A stretch of DNA of 64,000 bases, taken from contig JACGCN010000026.1 of NCBI GenBank assembly GCA_014905825.1, forward strand, positions 186,001 through 250,000, read 5' to 3'. Under the pieces are notes generated by a model that saw nothing but the letters and a program-made list of their open reading frames with translations, made no database searches and had not been told where the DNA came from. This DNA is from Lyophyllum atratum. Taxonomy: Eukaryota > Basidiomycota > Agaricomycetes > Agaricales > Lyophyllaceae. Numbering within the stretch: position 1 is the first letter of the stretch; each line of letters opens with the position of its first letter. A program made the position numbers and the translations under genes. Positions 10,466 to 23,060 of the stretch are shown in pieces.

Positions 10466-12345
10466 TCAGTCTATAGTGTCGGAGCTGCAGTTTCTGGTAC
10501 GTTGTCTCCATGTTGGCTGGCAGGGGATCCGCGTGAGATGAAAGTCACCGGCGGGAAAAGATCATCTTACCTTTCAATGTCGATATCACGTATGGCGGCG
10601 GTCGTATTTGATTTCGTAGGGGCGAACATCAGCGTCTCAATCATGGTACCACGAGCCTTCAGCGATGTTCTCGAATTCAGCCTAAAATGCTCAGATTAAC
10701 GATGCGTTTCGTTAAGAAAACATGATGTGGCATACGTGGCGACTGAGGAGGGATGGGAAAGTAGCGGTAAGCGTTGGTGTATACATCATTATGACGAGTG
10801 GGCTTACGGGTCGAGATGACATATAATTTGCTGAGCGTAAGATGTATTGAAACCCTTGATGCGAACGAACCATGAGTAAAGCGACAGGGACGCATGAAAC
10901 AATGAATGCTCACCAGAACATGTAGTTGGTGGGGTCTACGAGATACATAATGATATGCCCAATCTGAACAAGCGTAACCAGAATTCCACGAGAGGCAGTA
11001 TACAAAAGGAGACGTTGAAGGATCGAGCGAGTCCTACCAAACCGAACACGGTCAGTATCCTGGTGGTCAGTTTGCATCCAACTCACTGTTTAAACCCTGT
11101 CCGTGCTCGGGCGAACGTGACCGTAAGGCCGATTGTGATCAAGATATCGATCAGGACGGCGAACACATGAAATAGTGTTAGCTGAACCTATCACAGGTAA
11201 GTGCCAGTTAGAACGAGATCCATGGCCATAGAGCAAAGAACAAACTTTTGCGGCCGCCAGGTGAGCTATGCTTGAACCTTTGCTTTGTTCTTGGACAGGA
11301 ACCGCAGCTGGGTAAAATCGATCATTGAGATCGTACTCCATAGGCGTAATAACGACGGCGTACATATGCCAACAACTTGGTGAGAGATTAATAGTATGAG
11401 TTTCTTCGGGTCACAGAGAAAGAACTTGTTGGCGTACTCATCATAGCAATTGATAAGGCAACCTGGGCTATCATTGAAATTTGGAGGGGGAAAGAGAAAC
11501 CCCGATAACGTACGATTATTCCCGGAAGCCACCAGCTCCGTCCCACTGATGACGACTTTAGTGAAGAGATCCGGGTGCGGGAGGTGTGCACGACACACCT
11601 ATGAAAAGCCTTCTCGCATAGTAAAGGTGGACCCTATCATACAAGGCGTCAAATGGATGAATCTGATATAGAACGAACCAATCAAAGCAAGGACGTACAG
11701 AAAGAAAGTAGTCCCCGTGATGGCGAAGTCGGCTGAGATGACACTGTTGTTTCCGTTGGTAAATACCAGAATCCGCTCGACTAGAGGAAGCATTGAATAC
11801 CTGCTATATTCCTGCAGTATTGAAACGTCGCCGAAGTGGGATATCTGGATAAGGAATAGAACCGCGTATCGACGGGCAAGGTGTATCAGTGACTCACCAC
11901 ATAGTGATGGAGGAGTTGAGTGCTACAACATGTTTCGGCGATGTCAAGTGTTCTGCGATGGCCTAAGTATGGTATTCTGAAGCGGAGAGACATGGTTGCC
12001 GTACATGAGCACTATAATCTGCATGACCCGGAGTTTAGCTGTGAGGAAGCAAGATTTCGAGTGCCCAACTGACAAAACTTCGTATCGTCCATTTATCATC
12101 GTTATTGTGGAAGTATATCCAGCCTTGTACGACGGTGATCCCCAACAGGCTGAAAGGAATGTAATAAAGTCGATCAGTATGTCTGCCCTTCGAATCATAT
12201 TTAGTACTCACACAGTTGAAACTACATATCCTGGATGACGCGCGCATAATCAGTAGATATACTTGCCATACTTGAATATTTTATACCCACCAAAGAATAT
12301 CCCATTGACCACAGAAGATACGTCGCCGAGCAAGGGAGCTACCAT
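10466..12345 (-). CDS. DUF6534-type integral membrane protein, 17 exons
   Basis: Seventeen exons encode 300 residues: 12291-12345, 12212-12230, 12074-12149, 12005-12018, 11898-11952, 11801-11844, 11699-11743, 11599-11633, 11514-11545, 11438-11462, 11278-11375, 11087-11187, 10914-11033, 10808-10854, 10736-10742, 10571-10681, 10466-10484. Exon lengths sum to 903 nt and every junction keeps phase. The protein starts MVAPLLGDVSS and has about seven hydrophobic helices. It ends with the family signature (ARARTGFKQTRS..., LSKLYVISTLATLNSR). DUF6534/6533 proteins are very numerous in mushrooms and resemble seven-helix receptors; their function is unknown. The 7-, 14- and 19-nt micro-exons are supported by frame restoration, by GT/AG boundaries and, for the latter two, by conservation in copy B. 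The final 19-nt exon (stop 10466-10468) is the least certain part. Confidence 0.75.
10736..10742 (-). other. 7-nt micro-exon of the DUF6534 gene
   Basis: TCGCCAC flanked by CAG on its 5' side and GTATGC on its 3' side. Joining exon 14 (phase 1), these 7 nt and exon 16 yields STLATLNSR, the expected core motif of the family. Skipping it brings a stop codon into frame. Confidence 0.7.
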
Positions 12346-12902
12346 GGCCTTTGGACTTGAAGGCAGAAGCTCGAGCAACTGGCAGTTGTATACGCCAGAC
12401 AACGCAACAGGGCATATGAAGTCCGCTGCGCTCAAGGAAAGAAACTTGTCTTGACTCGGGTCCCGTGAAGAACGGCGATTTGCATGCTGTGGCCAAGGTC
12501 AAGGCGCTGGACAAGTCATCCTGTTGACCGTAAGTACCACAGCCACGCTTCACCAGTCCGTCGGAGATTCAACCTAAAATTGTTGTCCAAGGGTGCGGTG
12601 GGAATGAGTATCGATCCTACAATGGGTTTGATTCTCTCTGTCGGATGCATCCGTAATCGATTAACCTAGAACCAAGTGTCTTGATCGGCGTGAATGAAGC
12701 AGGCTCGTTATCAGGAAATGATCAGTTCATCAAGGTCGCGAAGCATCAATCAACAAAATTAGAATCAGTATTTGACCATGTCCATCGAAACAACCACGAT
12801 GAGGTCCATCGAGATATAGAGGTAAGGAACGTATAAGTATAGTACACCAAAAGGGTCCACCGCGTCCAGACAAAAAGTAGTCCAAATTGTACCTGGACAA
12901 GA
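12346..12902. other. Intergenic region between DUF6534 gene and lectin gene
   Basis: 557 bp. Holds the 5' flank of the DUF6534 gene and the 3' flank of the lectin gene, both minus strand. I see no further gene or clear motif. Confidence 0.5.
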
Positions 12903-14182
12903 TCAAGGGAACGTCCAGACCTGGTTGTTATTGCCAGCGCTGCACTGCCAAGTCTGCACCTGGTTGCTATTGGCTGTCGAACCATTGGGGAGATCAAGGC
13001 ATTGTCCTACGGAAACGGAAAAAACATAAGACCCTCAGTAAATGGACCGGGATACACGCAAGAAAGTGGATGTACCGGTTCCGGATAGCTGGAGGCGCTT
13101 GTCCTCTGTGTAATTCCAAGTCTGGGCAGGGAGAGCCTCATAGCATTGCCAAATCTTCATGCCGACGCCACTGGCGGGGTCTTTACGATGACGGGAATCA
13201 GACGCGTAGAATGGAGGTCTTTCAGCAAGAGTGACTTACTTGCTCCCGCATCAAGACAGAAATTAGTCCCGTCGAGGTTTACATAAGTACCTCCAGCAGC
13301 AATCCTCCACTTCTGGGCCGCAGTGCCATTGCAGTCGTAGCTAACATGCGAAAATTGGTTAGAACCGGAGGCAATTGTCCAGAAGAACCAATTCCTCACA
13401 TCTGGACGGGGGTACCATTAGCCCGAACATTGCCGCGGACATCCAAGCACTTCGCAGCATTGCCATTGGGGTGAATCTCGGCCGGGAAGCCATTCGCCGG
13501 AGGAGGGAAACCACCGCTCGGGCAGAAGCTGGGTTGATCGCAGGTTCTTAGTCGACATATGCACACGGTTTGAGGAAGTACACTTACGTGACTTTGTAGC
13601 CGATGTTATCTCCAGGGCAGGCGTACACTGGAGGTGTGGGTGCCGTCGTATTGGAGGCAGGCGGGAAACCCGTTGGTGGCTGTTGGAATACGGACAGACA
13701 TGCTTTGCTGTCGCACATGTCGCTTACGCAGAAACCGTTGTTCTGTGACAAAGGAGTCAGTCATCGATGAGGTAGTTATCAACGAAACTCACGATGGGAG
13801 CCTGAGGTTCGATGCGCACTCCGATGTTGAGGCGAGAGGGATCAATGACGATGTAGTAGTAATCATCCTATGAGGTGTACAAGAGTCAATAAGTGGTTTG
13901 AGTCAACGGCAACGACCAAACCATTACCTCGCCGTAGAATCCTGCCCTGGTGGTCCTCTCGCCGGTTGCGCTACCTCCGTTTGCATCCGTGAAGATAAAG
14001 CCACTCCATCCCTCAGGCAACTGGTGCGTAGCTGTGGCGCCCTTACCGAGGATTCCTTGGTAATTCTCGTTCATATAAAGGCCCACGCTCTGCGGGCAGT
14101 TGTTAAAGATCGTATAAAGTCGAGCAAAAGCCTGCGGAGCCAGGAGAACACAGGCACCGAGGGAGAGGCCGAAGTTGCGCAT
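12903..14182 (-). CDS. Secreted thaumatin-like / ricin-B (CBM13) lectin
   Basis: Seven exons (13928-14182, 13793-13867, 13588-13742, 13400-13546, 13240-13340, 13076-13180, 12903-13006) give 313 residues. The N-terminal 20 residues (MRNFGLSLGACVLLAPQAFA) look like a signal peptide. Residues about 21-110 form a Cys-containing beta-rich domain (LYTIFNNCPQSVGLYMN...), like the small thaumatin-like 'glycopeptide' proteins of basidiomycetes. After a Pro/Thr-rich linker, residues about 185-313 form a ricin-B trefoil. It shows CLDVRGN, VQIYDCNGTAAQKW, CLDAGA, WQCY and QVWTFP, i.e. repeated QxW motifs. Such trefoils bind galactose- or mannose-type glycans, so an extracellular carbohydrate-binding role is inferred. 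One junction (acceptor at 13181, GTAAAG) was chosen by frame and homology. No catalytic residues are apparent. Confidence 0.75.
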
Positions 14183-14956
14183 CGTGGATGTTCGTCGGGA
14201 AACTGAGAACGGATGACTTGACGTGCTCGAATGACCTCCTTTTGTGTGAATGCGTCCGCCATCTCACCACGGGCTATGGCGTCCGCAGGCATCCAGGGTC
14301 ATGGGTTCCAAGACCCGAAGCCAAGCTGTCACTTGTAGGCTTCGAAGAGGAAACTGGACAGACATGGAGCTGCAGACATAAAATGAAGATGATTATCAGA
14401 CCGAGGCCCAGAATTGTGAATTGTCCATTGCCACTGACCTCTCGCTATAACAACACGTACTCCTCCCGCCAACTTTGCGATGTAGACAGCGGAAGAGGGT
14501 CCCCGAGAACATTTGCTTACACGTCGGGCAGCGAGGCGACAGTCTGAGTCTCCAGCGGCCATCGTGATCTGGGTTGAAGTTCAAACGCGAAATCGTGGAA
14601 GAAAAATCAAATCACGTGATTGCGTCGCGTCGCGTTAGGAAATGCGGCTGCCAACGATTCATGGTCAAGTCTGGTCAAGTCCAGATCTCGCTGGGTGCGC
14701 ACAGCGAGAGACTATGTTAGCATGACTGCGCTATTATCATGGATGATCTTTATCACAATTTCTTGCCCACCCTCGATAGTTGATTTAACGCAGATCAGAA
14801 TCGCAGATGATAAAGATCGCCTGAGAACGAGACATCTCAGGAGAGCTCAAGGAAATGAATTTTGTCATGAAGATTGAAGCAAGCCGCGCGGTACGTTAGT
14901 GCACCTTCATCTACGTTCATAATAAAGGTTCGGAAATCTATACTGTTCAGTCTAAC
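14183..14956. other. Intergenic region, lectin promoter side
   Basis: 774 bp between the lectin start and the end of the MFS gene. No gene or clear regulatory motif recognised. Confidence 0.45.
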
Positions 14957-16892
14957 TTATGATAGCTTCTCGAGCTGCCCCTTGAGGCGTAGCGGTAGCA
15001 GGAAAGACGTCGCCACCCCAATGAGCGTAATAGCTAAAATGACGAGGTATACCATGTAACCACCCACAAGTTGCTTTTGCAATGAAATCGAGAACAGAGA
15101 AGATGCGAGGGTCGGCGCTAGCGTTCTGACAACGGCGCTCAGCATCTGCGCAAGACCGTTGACAGCCCCGAGAGATGCAGAGCCTGGCGCAGCATCCATG
15201 ACGAATAGTTGACAGCACCCTTTCCACAACCGAAGTGAGTGAGTCTGTGATGCCACAGGAATAACATAACAGCCTGGCTCACCATAAGACATATACGCGA
15301 AGCAATGCAAGGATAGCTGGACTATAAGGACGAACCATACGTTTCGATCAGCATGCCCAGCACGCTTGGCCAAAAGGCTCATCAGAGGGTACCCTGAGAA
15401 TGTTGACACAAAGCAAGCGAAGCAGATGATATACGCTCCGCGAGGGCCGAGCCATTTTACGACCCGCGCGAAGGCTATCACTTGGAAAATGGCATTGAGG
15501 ATGCCCCAGGTGCCCATTACCATTCCAATAGTGAACGGCTCGAAGCCTAGGCCACCCAAAGGAATTGATGTCGATAACATGAGCGGAAGCAAGACCTGCT
15601 GTACTTGGTCGAGAAAAGAGAAGAAGGTGTGATTGATGAGAGGGATAAGAAGTGAGCCGGTGAGGAGCGATAGGAATGGTGGTGGCGTGAAGTCCTCCGA
15701 CTTGCTATGCATTTCATAGTCAGCGACGCTTGCTCCCGGGTGTCCATGTTGATCTGTCCCTTCTACTGTGCCGTAGTTAACGGCCAATTGATGAGGATCG
15801 AGTAAATGAGAACTCCGCTCCGAAATCGACGCTTTCTGTCGAAGATATCTATTTTGTTCGCGACGTTGCTTATCGGCGTTTCGTCGGATTGCCGATGGTA
15901 AACTCTGCATGTTTTGAGTACCATAACTCGTGTAAGGTGGGTACGAAACGCCACTGACCTCACATAAGAAGAAGTATGCATAGAGGAAAGATATGAACGC
16001 AATACTTCCCGCGGCGGCACAGGGAAGAAAATATGGATAGTCATGGAAGAAGGCGATCTTCCCAAAGGTCTCAGGCCACTGCATGGCGGGTCTCGCTGCG
16101 GCACCCCCCACGACTGGCCTGTAATTCGCGTTAGCGGTTCAACTGAGTTATCAAATGTTCAGGTCGCATACCCAAAGGTGATTCCGGCACTCCACATGGC
16201 TGGTATCCATCCAAGGGCGGTAGGCAAGTCTTCCGGGTCTGTAATCTGACGTCTTGGATAAACGAGCTGCAAAAGTCTAAGCAAATCCTAGTCAAGCTTA
16301 CTTCGACCATCATGCTCCTCGAAACCCCTAAGTATCAAGGAGAGAGGCTCAACGCACTGTAACAGACAATAGATAGATATGCTCACCGATGTTCCCGTTG
16401 AACAGCCCTTGCGCACACCTAGATATGACCAACATCCAAAAGTTGCTCGATAAACCAAACGAGGTCATGGCCAGTGCGAGCCCGAGAGGTCCGAGGAGCA
16501 GTACTGGCCTTCGGCCTATCCGATCTGACAGGCGTCCCCAGTGGTACACGCTAAGACACTCGGAGAAGAAAAATATCGACTCCTGCATAGGTGCACATCA
16601 ATTAACAGGGTTACCGACAGCAAAATAAATGGTTACGAACGATGACCCCTGCGTAGTAGCCTGTCTTTTTCTCATCGCCTCTTGTGATTCCAGTATCCCT
16701 GACAAACTGATTGACGAAGGGGTAGATTACAGTCGAAGTTACCGGCTCTGAGAACTGAATGAGAAGGAGGGTGATGAGTTGGACGATGGGTAAGGGTTTT
16801 TTCTGTGTAGATGGTCGAGCATGGGGGTCAGATGCTTCAGCCGATGCAGTTCCGTCGGATTCCGTGTCGTTCCTTCTAGGTCGTGGATCCAT
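14957..16892 (-). CDS. Major facilitator superfamily (DHA1-like) transporter
   Basis: Seven exons (16641-16892, 16387-16582, 16302-16327, 16172-16245, 15959-16118, 15283-15904, 14957-15219) give 530 residues. It is a 12-helix transporter with a hydrophilic N-terminus and a long cytoplasmic central loop rich in charged residues. MFS motif A is clear (GRLSDRIGRRP, after helix 2), and RCAQGLFNGNIG and PVVGGAAARPA mark helices 4-5. The family exports small molecules or metals by proton antiport; the substrate cannot be inferred. Two introns (54 nt at 15905-15958 and 63 nt at 15220-15282) are multiples of three without stops. I removed them because the retained peptides interrupt the helices, and splice signals are canonical. 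Exon 3 is only 26 nt. The gene is divergent from the cupin gene. Confidence 0.8.
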
Positions 16893-18756
16893 GAATTGGA
16901 AGTGGGCGGAGGACAGCCTGAGCTCAGCTGTCGACTGTTATAAAGAGCCTGACCGTCTTCTTGACAGGCAAGATGCTTCATAGCTGCTAAAGCGTTAGCC
17001 CATTGTCGATCTTGACGAGGTAGAACGCCTGATAGTGGCCTCGGAGCAGAACAAGCATCGGTTGACTTGTCAAGAGTGACGTTCGTAAATTACTAATATA
17101 CTAATTTCATCCCGTGAACCGAATAGCTTAGTGCTTCATAGTCCAACGAGCTTGACTTCACCGTTTGCTGACAGCGATGCATAGATGGTGGAGCATGGAG
17201 GACTTGAGAGTCAGCTGGAGAGTCAGATTATGTAGTATTGGAAGGTGGTGGCCACTTGAAAAGAAATCCTAATTTCGTCCTCGCGGGTGTTGAAGCGTAT
17301 TTGTTCTGATGCCGTTTGCTCCAAAAGCGGTCTGATCCAAGTGTGATCTGATCATGCGGTTGACCTGGAATTCAGTACCCGAATCTAGAGCCTCAACCGT
17401 AGACGGTAATCGATTGACCGCAATGGCTCCAACAACAGACAGTCTAGGACTACGCTGATGAGTATAACACAGAAAATTCGAAATCGACGTGGAAGGGACA
17501 AGGGTGTAGGTCTTTTGCGCAGCAGCTTGCGCTCCCTATCCCTCTGAGAAGACCACTAATCTTCACATCGATGTCTCGTTTCCGATAGCCCCCAATCAAT
17601 ATATCAAGAACCACCTTGGGCGACAATCGATGCGACTCTGTGGGGCTTGCAGTGGCAGCTTCTAGCTGCAGTGGTCACGGGGCGCTCGGACCTCGCATCA
17701 TCGTCTTCTTGGGATTCGACCGTCAATATCAACTTGACCCTGCTATTCGTCTCCATCGCCGTCGACTACGCTTGATACCGAAGATATTTTAAACGTCTCC
17801 ATGCCTCGCAGTGTGCACCTAATCTATCTCGGTCTTGGTACTTTCGTATGTGGATAATCGGAATCAAGGGAATGGATGCATGCTGCCCTCCGAGTGGGTA
17901 CACCACGTATCAGAAGTTTGAAATCTCTTCTTTCCATAGTCACCTGCGGAGCATGAAGGAATCAGAAGCAAGAGCCCTTCCCAGGTGATCGCTCTTGACT
18001 CCAGGAGATCGCCCAGGAACATGTACCTGCAGCTGATACGATATCGCCGGTCCTTGGAGGAATCTTGGATATCTTAAAACGTGGATGTGTCAAATCTGTA
18101 CCTCCTTTTCTTGATTTTGTACGTGACTCTGCAGCTGGCGGTTGCGTCAGATCCAAAATCAACGAAAACACTATTGGTGTATACGGGGACGTGCTCACAG
18201 AATACAGGAATATCTCGATACTGATAGCTTTATCAGAGCAGAACATTCTTTTCACAGAGAACGCTCTGAAGCAAGGCCTGCGAGACGCATCGTACTCCAC
18301 AGGCACATTCTTGGAAGATTCTATCGAGCCAATCTCGAAACACGAAGCAAGATCCCTGCTTCCAACTCGTGATTCATGACAAGCGTAATGGAAAGTGGGG
18401 TATGTTAAACACCGACTTCCGTGAATTCTAGGGTGTGGGGATGACAGGGCTAGAGTGATACGGGCGAGCATAGCTGACGTCAGGTACGCACCGCAATTGA
18501 CTCTCTCCGTTTCTTACTGTCAGTTGATCACGAAGGGAGCAAGCCTTTGTGCATTAGGTGCCTCTAATTCAAAGAACGTCTGACGATTCAGGTACGATGG
18601 CGCAGGCTCATGATCACGAGAATGCTTCCTTGCTCTGGATGTTCGACGCGTCTAAAAACGTCTACCCAGGCATGGGGAAATGTATAAATAAGAGAGCGAT
18701 GAAGCGTTTAGAGCCAGAACATACTGCTTGGTATCGTTCACTCACACCTTACAATC
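16893..18756. other. Shared divergent promoter region
   Basis: 1.86 kb between the MFS start (-) and the cupin start (+). Small open frames on both strands at 17.9-18.5 kb overlap each other and look spurious. A TATA box serving the cupin gene is listed separately. Confidence 0.5.
18683..18690 (+). promoter_or_regulatory. TATA box of the cupin gene
   Basis: TATAAATA lies 67 nt ahead of the ATG at 18757. The sequence TGTATAAATAAGAG has an appropriate distance for a fungal core promoter. Confidence 0.6.
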
Positions 18757-20257
18757 ATGGAGAGCCTCATCAATCGCTATGCTTACTTCGGGACCACCGA
18801 TAGTACCATCTCTAAAGAGGAAAAGCTTGCTGGCATGACATCCGTCTTCCCATCTGTCCTCACCCACGCCGATCTTCCACCTCTCTACGACGATGAACCC
18901 GAGACCGACACTGTCGCCAATTTCAAGGATCCCTTGCAACTCGTCGTGGAGGGCCAGGGAATCGTCGCAGTCCAAGTCAAACCCGGAGTCCAATTTTCCA
19001 TCATCCTAACCCCATCTGCTGAGTTAGGAGAGAACGACACAGGTCTCAAGCTTGAGCTGACAGAGAAATCTGCAAAGTTCTTTGCTATCACTCTACATTC
19101 TTCAACCGAGATCCCGTCCGTTACACCCAAGGGTCCGACTGCACCGCTCTTGGTGCCAGGAGTCGAGGACCTATATTGGTTGAGCGTCGATCAGAAGAAT
19201 GGGAGTCTTCGGTATGGAAAGACATACAGGTCTGCAAGCACAACGTTCCTCAAAGCGACTGTGGACGTTGGGGATAAGGCGACGAAGCCCGGACCCTTCA
19301 TCTGGGTCAAAAGCCTGAAGCATGTTTCCATCGTTTCTGTGACTGGCGCCTCCTCGGTGAGATCAAGCCCAAATTCAACAAGATACCAGTCGACTGACTT
19401 GTTTTGATATTTCCAGGATATCCGACCGGATCTTGGCCAGGTATCCATCGGCAGCCTTCCAATCGTCAACGATCTCCCTCCCATCGTGGCTGAATCTGTA
19501 GAGGTCACACTCGAAGACCTCGCGATCAACACCACAACCTCCATCGCCAATCTAAGCCCAGAATGCCAGCGTCTCTACGCGAATGTTACTGGCCCTGGAG
19601 TGAAGCTCGACGACAAGAACTTCCCTGACTTCAGCCAGGCGCTCGAATTCAGCATTCGCACCCCCGGCAAAATCTGCTATGAGAAGTTGAAAGCGAAAGC
19701 CGACGAGTTCGGAGACCCCGAAATGACATACTTGAGAATCACCCTTGGATCCGACGAGGTATGCGTCTATTCCCTGACCTTCCCTTTGCGTTACTGACGC
19801 AAACAATCCTCAGGGAAACTCTCCTGGAGTCCCCTTCGTCATGGAAATTTGGCCGTCGAAGCACAGGTCACCGATCCACGACCACGGCGAAGCATATGCC
19901 GTCATCAAAGTTCTGCACGGCCAGATCAACGCGTCGTACTTCACCAAGCTCGACCACAAGTCCGGCATCAAGCTCGAGCCTGATTTCACATTCCAAAAGG
20001 ACCAGGTAACGTGGATTGGGCCGGATAACTACCAAGTGCACCAGCTGCACAATGACTCGGATCGCGTTTGCGTGACGATTCAGTGCTACCAGTACGCGAA
20101 CACGGATCGCGCGCATGACGAGTATTTCGAGTACTTGGATGCGAAGTCGGGGGATAAGGAGCCGTTCTATCCCGATTCCGATTGGGATTTCGTGGCGTTC
20201 AAGAGGCTGATTAAAGCGGAGTGGGAAGCCCACCTCAAGAAGCTCGAATGGCAGTAG
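18757..20257 (+). CDS. Cysteine-dioxygenase-like cupin protein
   Basis: Three exons (18757-19356, 19417-19758, 19814-20257) give 461 residues. Introns are 60 and 55 nt with GTGAGA/GTATGC donors and CAG acceptors. The C-terminal third is a cupin: HRSPIHDHGEAYAVIKVLHG supplies the HxH metal ligands and the downstream glutamate position as in cysteine dioxygenase. A later NYQVHQLHN supplies the third histidine. The N-terminal 300 residues are a separate domain I do not recognise, so the protein is much longer than typical cysteine dioxygenase (about 200 residues). Iron-dependent thiol oxidation is plausible, but the substrate is not established. The start follows a TATA box by 67 nt. Confidence 0.75.
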
Positions 20258-23060
20258 ACGTAGCCATTCCCGATTGCATCCTTGCCTTGGTCAAATATCT
20301 GTAACATTCTCTTTGGATAAAATTGTACTCGTATAAAGCTTGTCCGATACATACAACGAACTTTTTCTGCGCAAGAGCCATTCCCCAACATCCAACTTAT
20401 CAATGAAAGGAAGAACCTATCCCGGCACAAGGAAACATTCAACGAGACCAGAAATGTCTTCTTGCTCTTAAAAGAGCTTTGGGCGAGCATGACAGGCAGA
20501 CCGATTCGGAACGTTTATCCTGTAGGACATGCACCTCATGTTTCGCTCGAGGTTCAACTTGCTTTCATGTCTGCAACAGTTGCAGCAAGCTATTCAGAAC
20601 AGGGTTAGTTAGCAAGACACCTCAACCACAACACGACACCATGGCTCACCTCAAGAAACCCAACACCATCCCCCAAGACGAGAGAACGAAGGCCAACAAC
20701 GAATGCAGGGTATCTGACATCCATGCAGGTTCCCCCATCTCCAAATACTGCCACACGTCCCCTCGCTGCCTCTCCTTCCGAGGTCTCCTCTCAGCCTTGC
20801 TCCTCCGTCTTTCCTGTGCTCCTGCTTCTCCGCCCATAAGTCAGCCTTGTCCTGCAGCTCCATCCGCAGATCCAGATGCGACTTCAGACCGTAGAGGCCG
20901 TATGGGCAACGTTTCCTCGAGGCGCAGGCGGTGTCGGGCGTTTTTTCGGCAGTCGTGACTAAGAAATCGTCCGGCATGATGACTTCTACATCCATGACAA
21001 TATCCGAATCCACCAATAACCCATTCAGAACGTATTACATGGAAGACATATCGATGTTCATAGGCTCGCCTGGGTAAACCACATCAATAGCCATGGCTTG
21101 GCCAGGTGGGAACACGTCAACCGTTATGTGCGTGAGCAGACCAGCCGCTACCGGCGTCGCGGTCTGTGGTAGGGTTGCGACATTCTTGGTGTGGACCCAA
21201 CGTTCGGCAAAGACGCGTCTGGAGCTTAGCCTTGCTCGTCGGAACGCCAACCCCCTCCGACCTCCACCAGGCTTCCCCGTCTCGACCCTCAACCTTGCCT
21301 CGAAACCTCCCCGCCTCTCTCCGAAACCTTGGCCTTCCTACCCTCGATCCAACGATTCATCTCCGAACCCTGACCATCGCGAACATGATAGATTTCCAAG
21401 CGTCACCATCCGCCTTCCGGGCTCCTTGCTGTCCGTACCCCGCGATTTCGCGCCAGATTGGCGCATTATTCGGGTGACGATGGAGTCCGGAGGGTTGAGG
21501 TCGCCCATCAGGACTTCCAGGCGTTGCATTCTCAGCACCGCCGCCCCCAGATCGCTGGAAAGTCCGGGGAGGAGGCCTGGGTGACGCGATGGTCGGCTGG
21601 CGATGAGCGACGAGCGAGGAAGGTGGCGGCGACTATGAGCGTCGAGGTAGCGGTGGGCCGGGGTTGGATGGCCTGCGAGGCTTGGAATAATCGAAGAGCG
21701 CAACATGGACGCTGGGAGTGAAGAAGGAGGGTAGTCGCCAACTATAACGAGGACCGTCAACAAGGCATTACACCGACGGCCGCAACGGGGGTTGCTTACC
21801 ACCAAGGATCAAAGCCTCCGAACTCTCCTTTGGCTGGGCGAAAAGCTGACCGCCAGCTTCCCTCGACGCGGTCCAAGAACTGCTCTCCTCGACAAAACCG
21901 GTGAAGGGCGCGACATGAAGGTCAGGGGTTAGCGAAAGGATGGGGGACATGACGGCTGGGTCCGAGTCGCTCTTCGACGGAGGGGAGTGGACGTGGTTGA
22001 TTTTTTGACGTCTGTTGGGGAGAGTCGGTGTCAGAAGGAGGAGGGAGGAGAAACAGCAATACAGACCAAGAACCCTGCGCTGAGAGCGTTGAGGCCAGTG
22101 CCCTCGGCCAGCTTCAGCAGGCTTCAGCAGCGTTGGCAGAACCATGGTTTTGGCCTTCGGCCATCGTCGAGAGCAAGGGACCGGTACTAGTGGGGATGAC
22201 CTTAGCCGGAGACCAGCCAGCGATCTTGAGGACAGCGAGCGAAGCATTTCGAGCTTGGAGATGTACATCCGGGGAGGTTGGCTGGTGTAAAAGGTGGCGG
22301 CCGTGCATAGAGAAAATGAAGGAGAGCGGTGGAGGGCGTGTAGCGAGTTTGAGGATCGTGCTTTGGTTGGTGGTGGAGGTTGGTGGTAATAGGGTATAGG
22401 GTAGGCCCGTAATTCCTGGCGTCTGTCATGTGTGCCGAGACGCGAAAACTTGTAGAAGTTGGAAGCGTCTCTTGGAGTCACCGTAGGGATTGGCCTAGAG
22501 AGTAACGCTAAAAGATTCCTAGAGGAAGATCAACAACCGCCTATCATCACGGCGAGCAAACACCTGAAAACGTACCTTTAGGCTTTTTGAACTGGGACTA
22601 AACTTGCTTGCCTGACCAGGTGAAGTTGCACTATACGACCCAAAGTGCGTCTGCTATGCAATTTTGGCCCTCCATTTCCATGCAAAAGAACATTTTCAAG
22701 CTCGAACCGTGTCGCCTAGCATGTTGCCGATGTTCAGTTCACACTCTGGCAGTGCCGCAGCGCCGTTTCCTGTAGAACACACTAGGTGGGTTGTTGGTCT
22801 AAGAGCCAAATCTTGCTCACCATTGTCAGTTTTCGAAGTAAGATGATCACCGGGCTCATCACCCATTGACTTCAAGAGGTTGGATCGACGTCGATGGAGG
22901 GCCTGTCGGAAGCAACTCAGAATATGGTGGCAGTGCAATATGTATTTCGGCCACCCCAGCCAAATATCGTCATCAACGTGTCCCTTCCACTTTCCGGTTC
23001 CCGCTCGCTGCCAACTCTGTCAGGCACAGTGACCACCCCAACGACCTCCACGACGACATC
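20258..23060. other. Region with possible hypothetical minus-strand gene
   Basis: Several overlapping minus-strand open frames lie at 20651-21016, 21035-21292, 21338-21805 and 21768-22481. The first two could be joined by an intron, since the peptide around 21035-21016 keeps an acidic, Ile/Val/Asp/Met-rich character (AIDVVYPGEPMNIDM... IVMDVEVIMPDDF). I cannot build a convincing complete gene and recognise no family. The right end is the USE1 promoter. Confidence 0.25.

Noticed and set aside
17962..18471. 169-codon minus-strand open frame between the MFS and cupin genes
   Set aside because: It lies in the divergent promoter, overlaps plus-strand frames and resembles no protein.
20651..22481. 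Series of minus-strand frames as a confident gene
   Set aside because: No consistent splice model and no family; kept only as a low-confidence remark.
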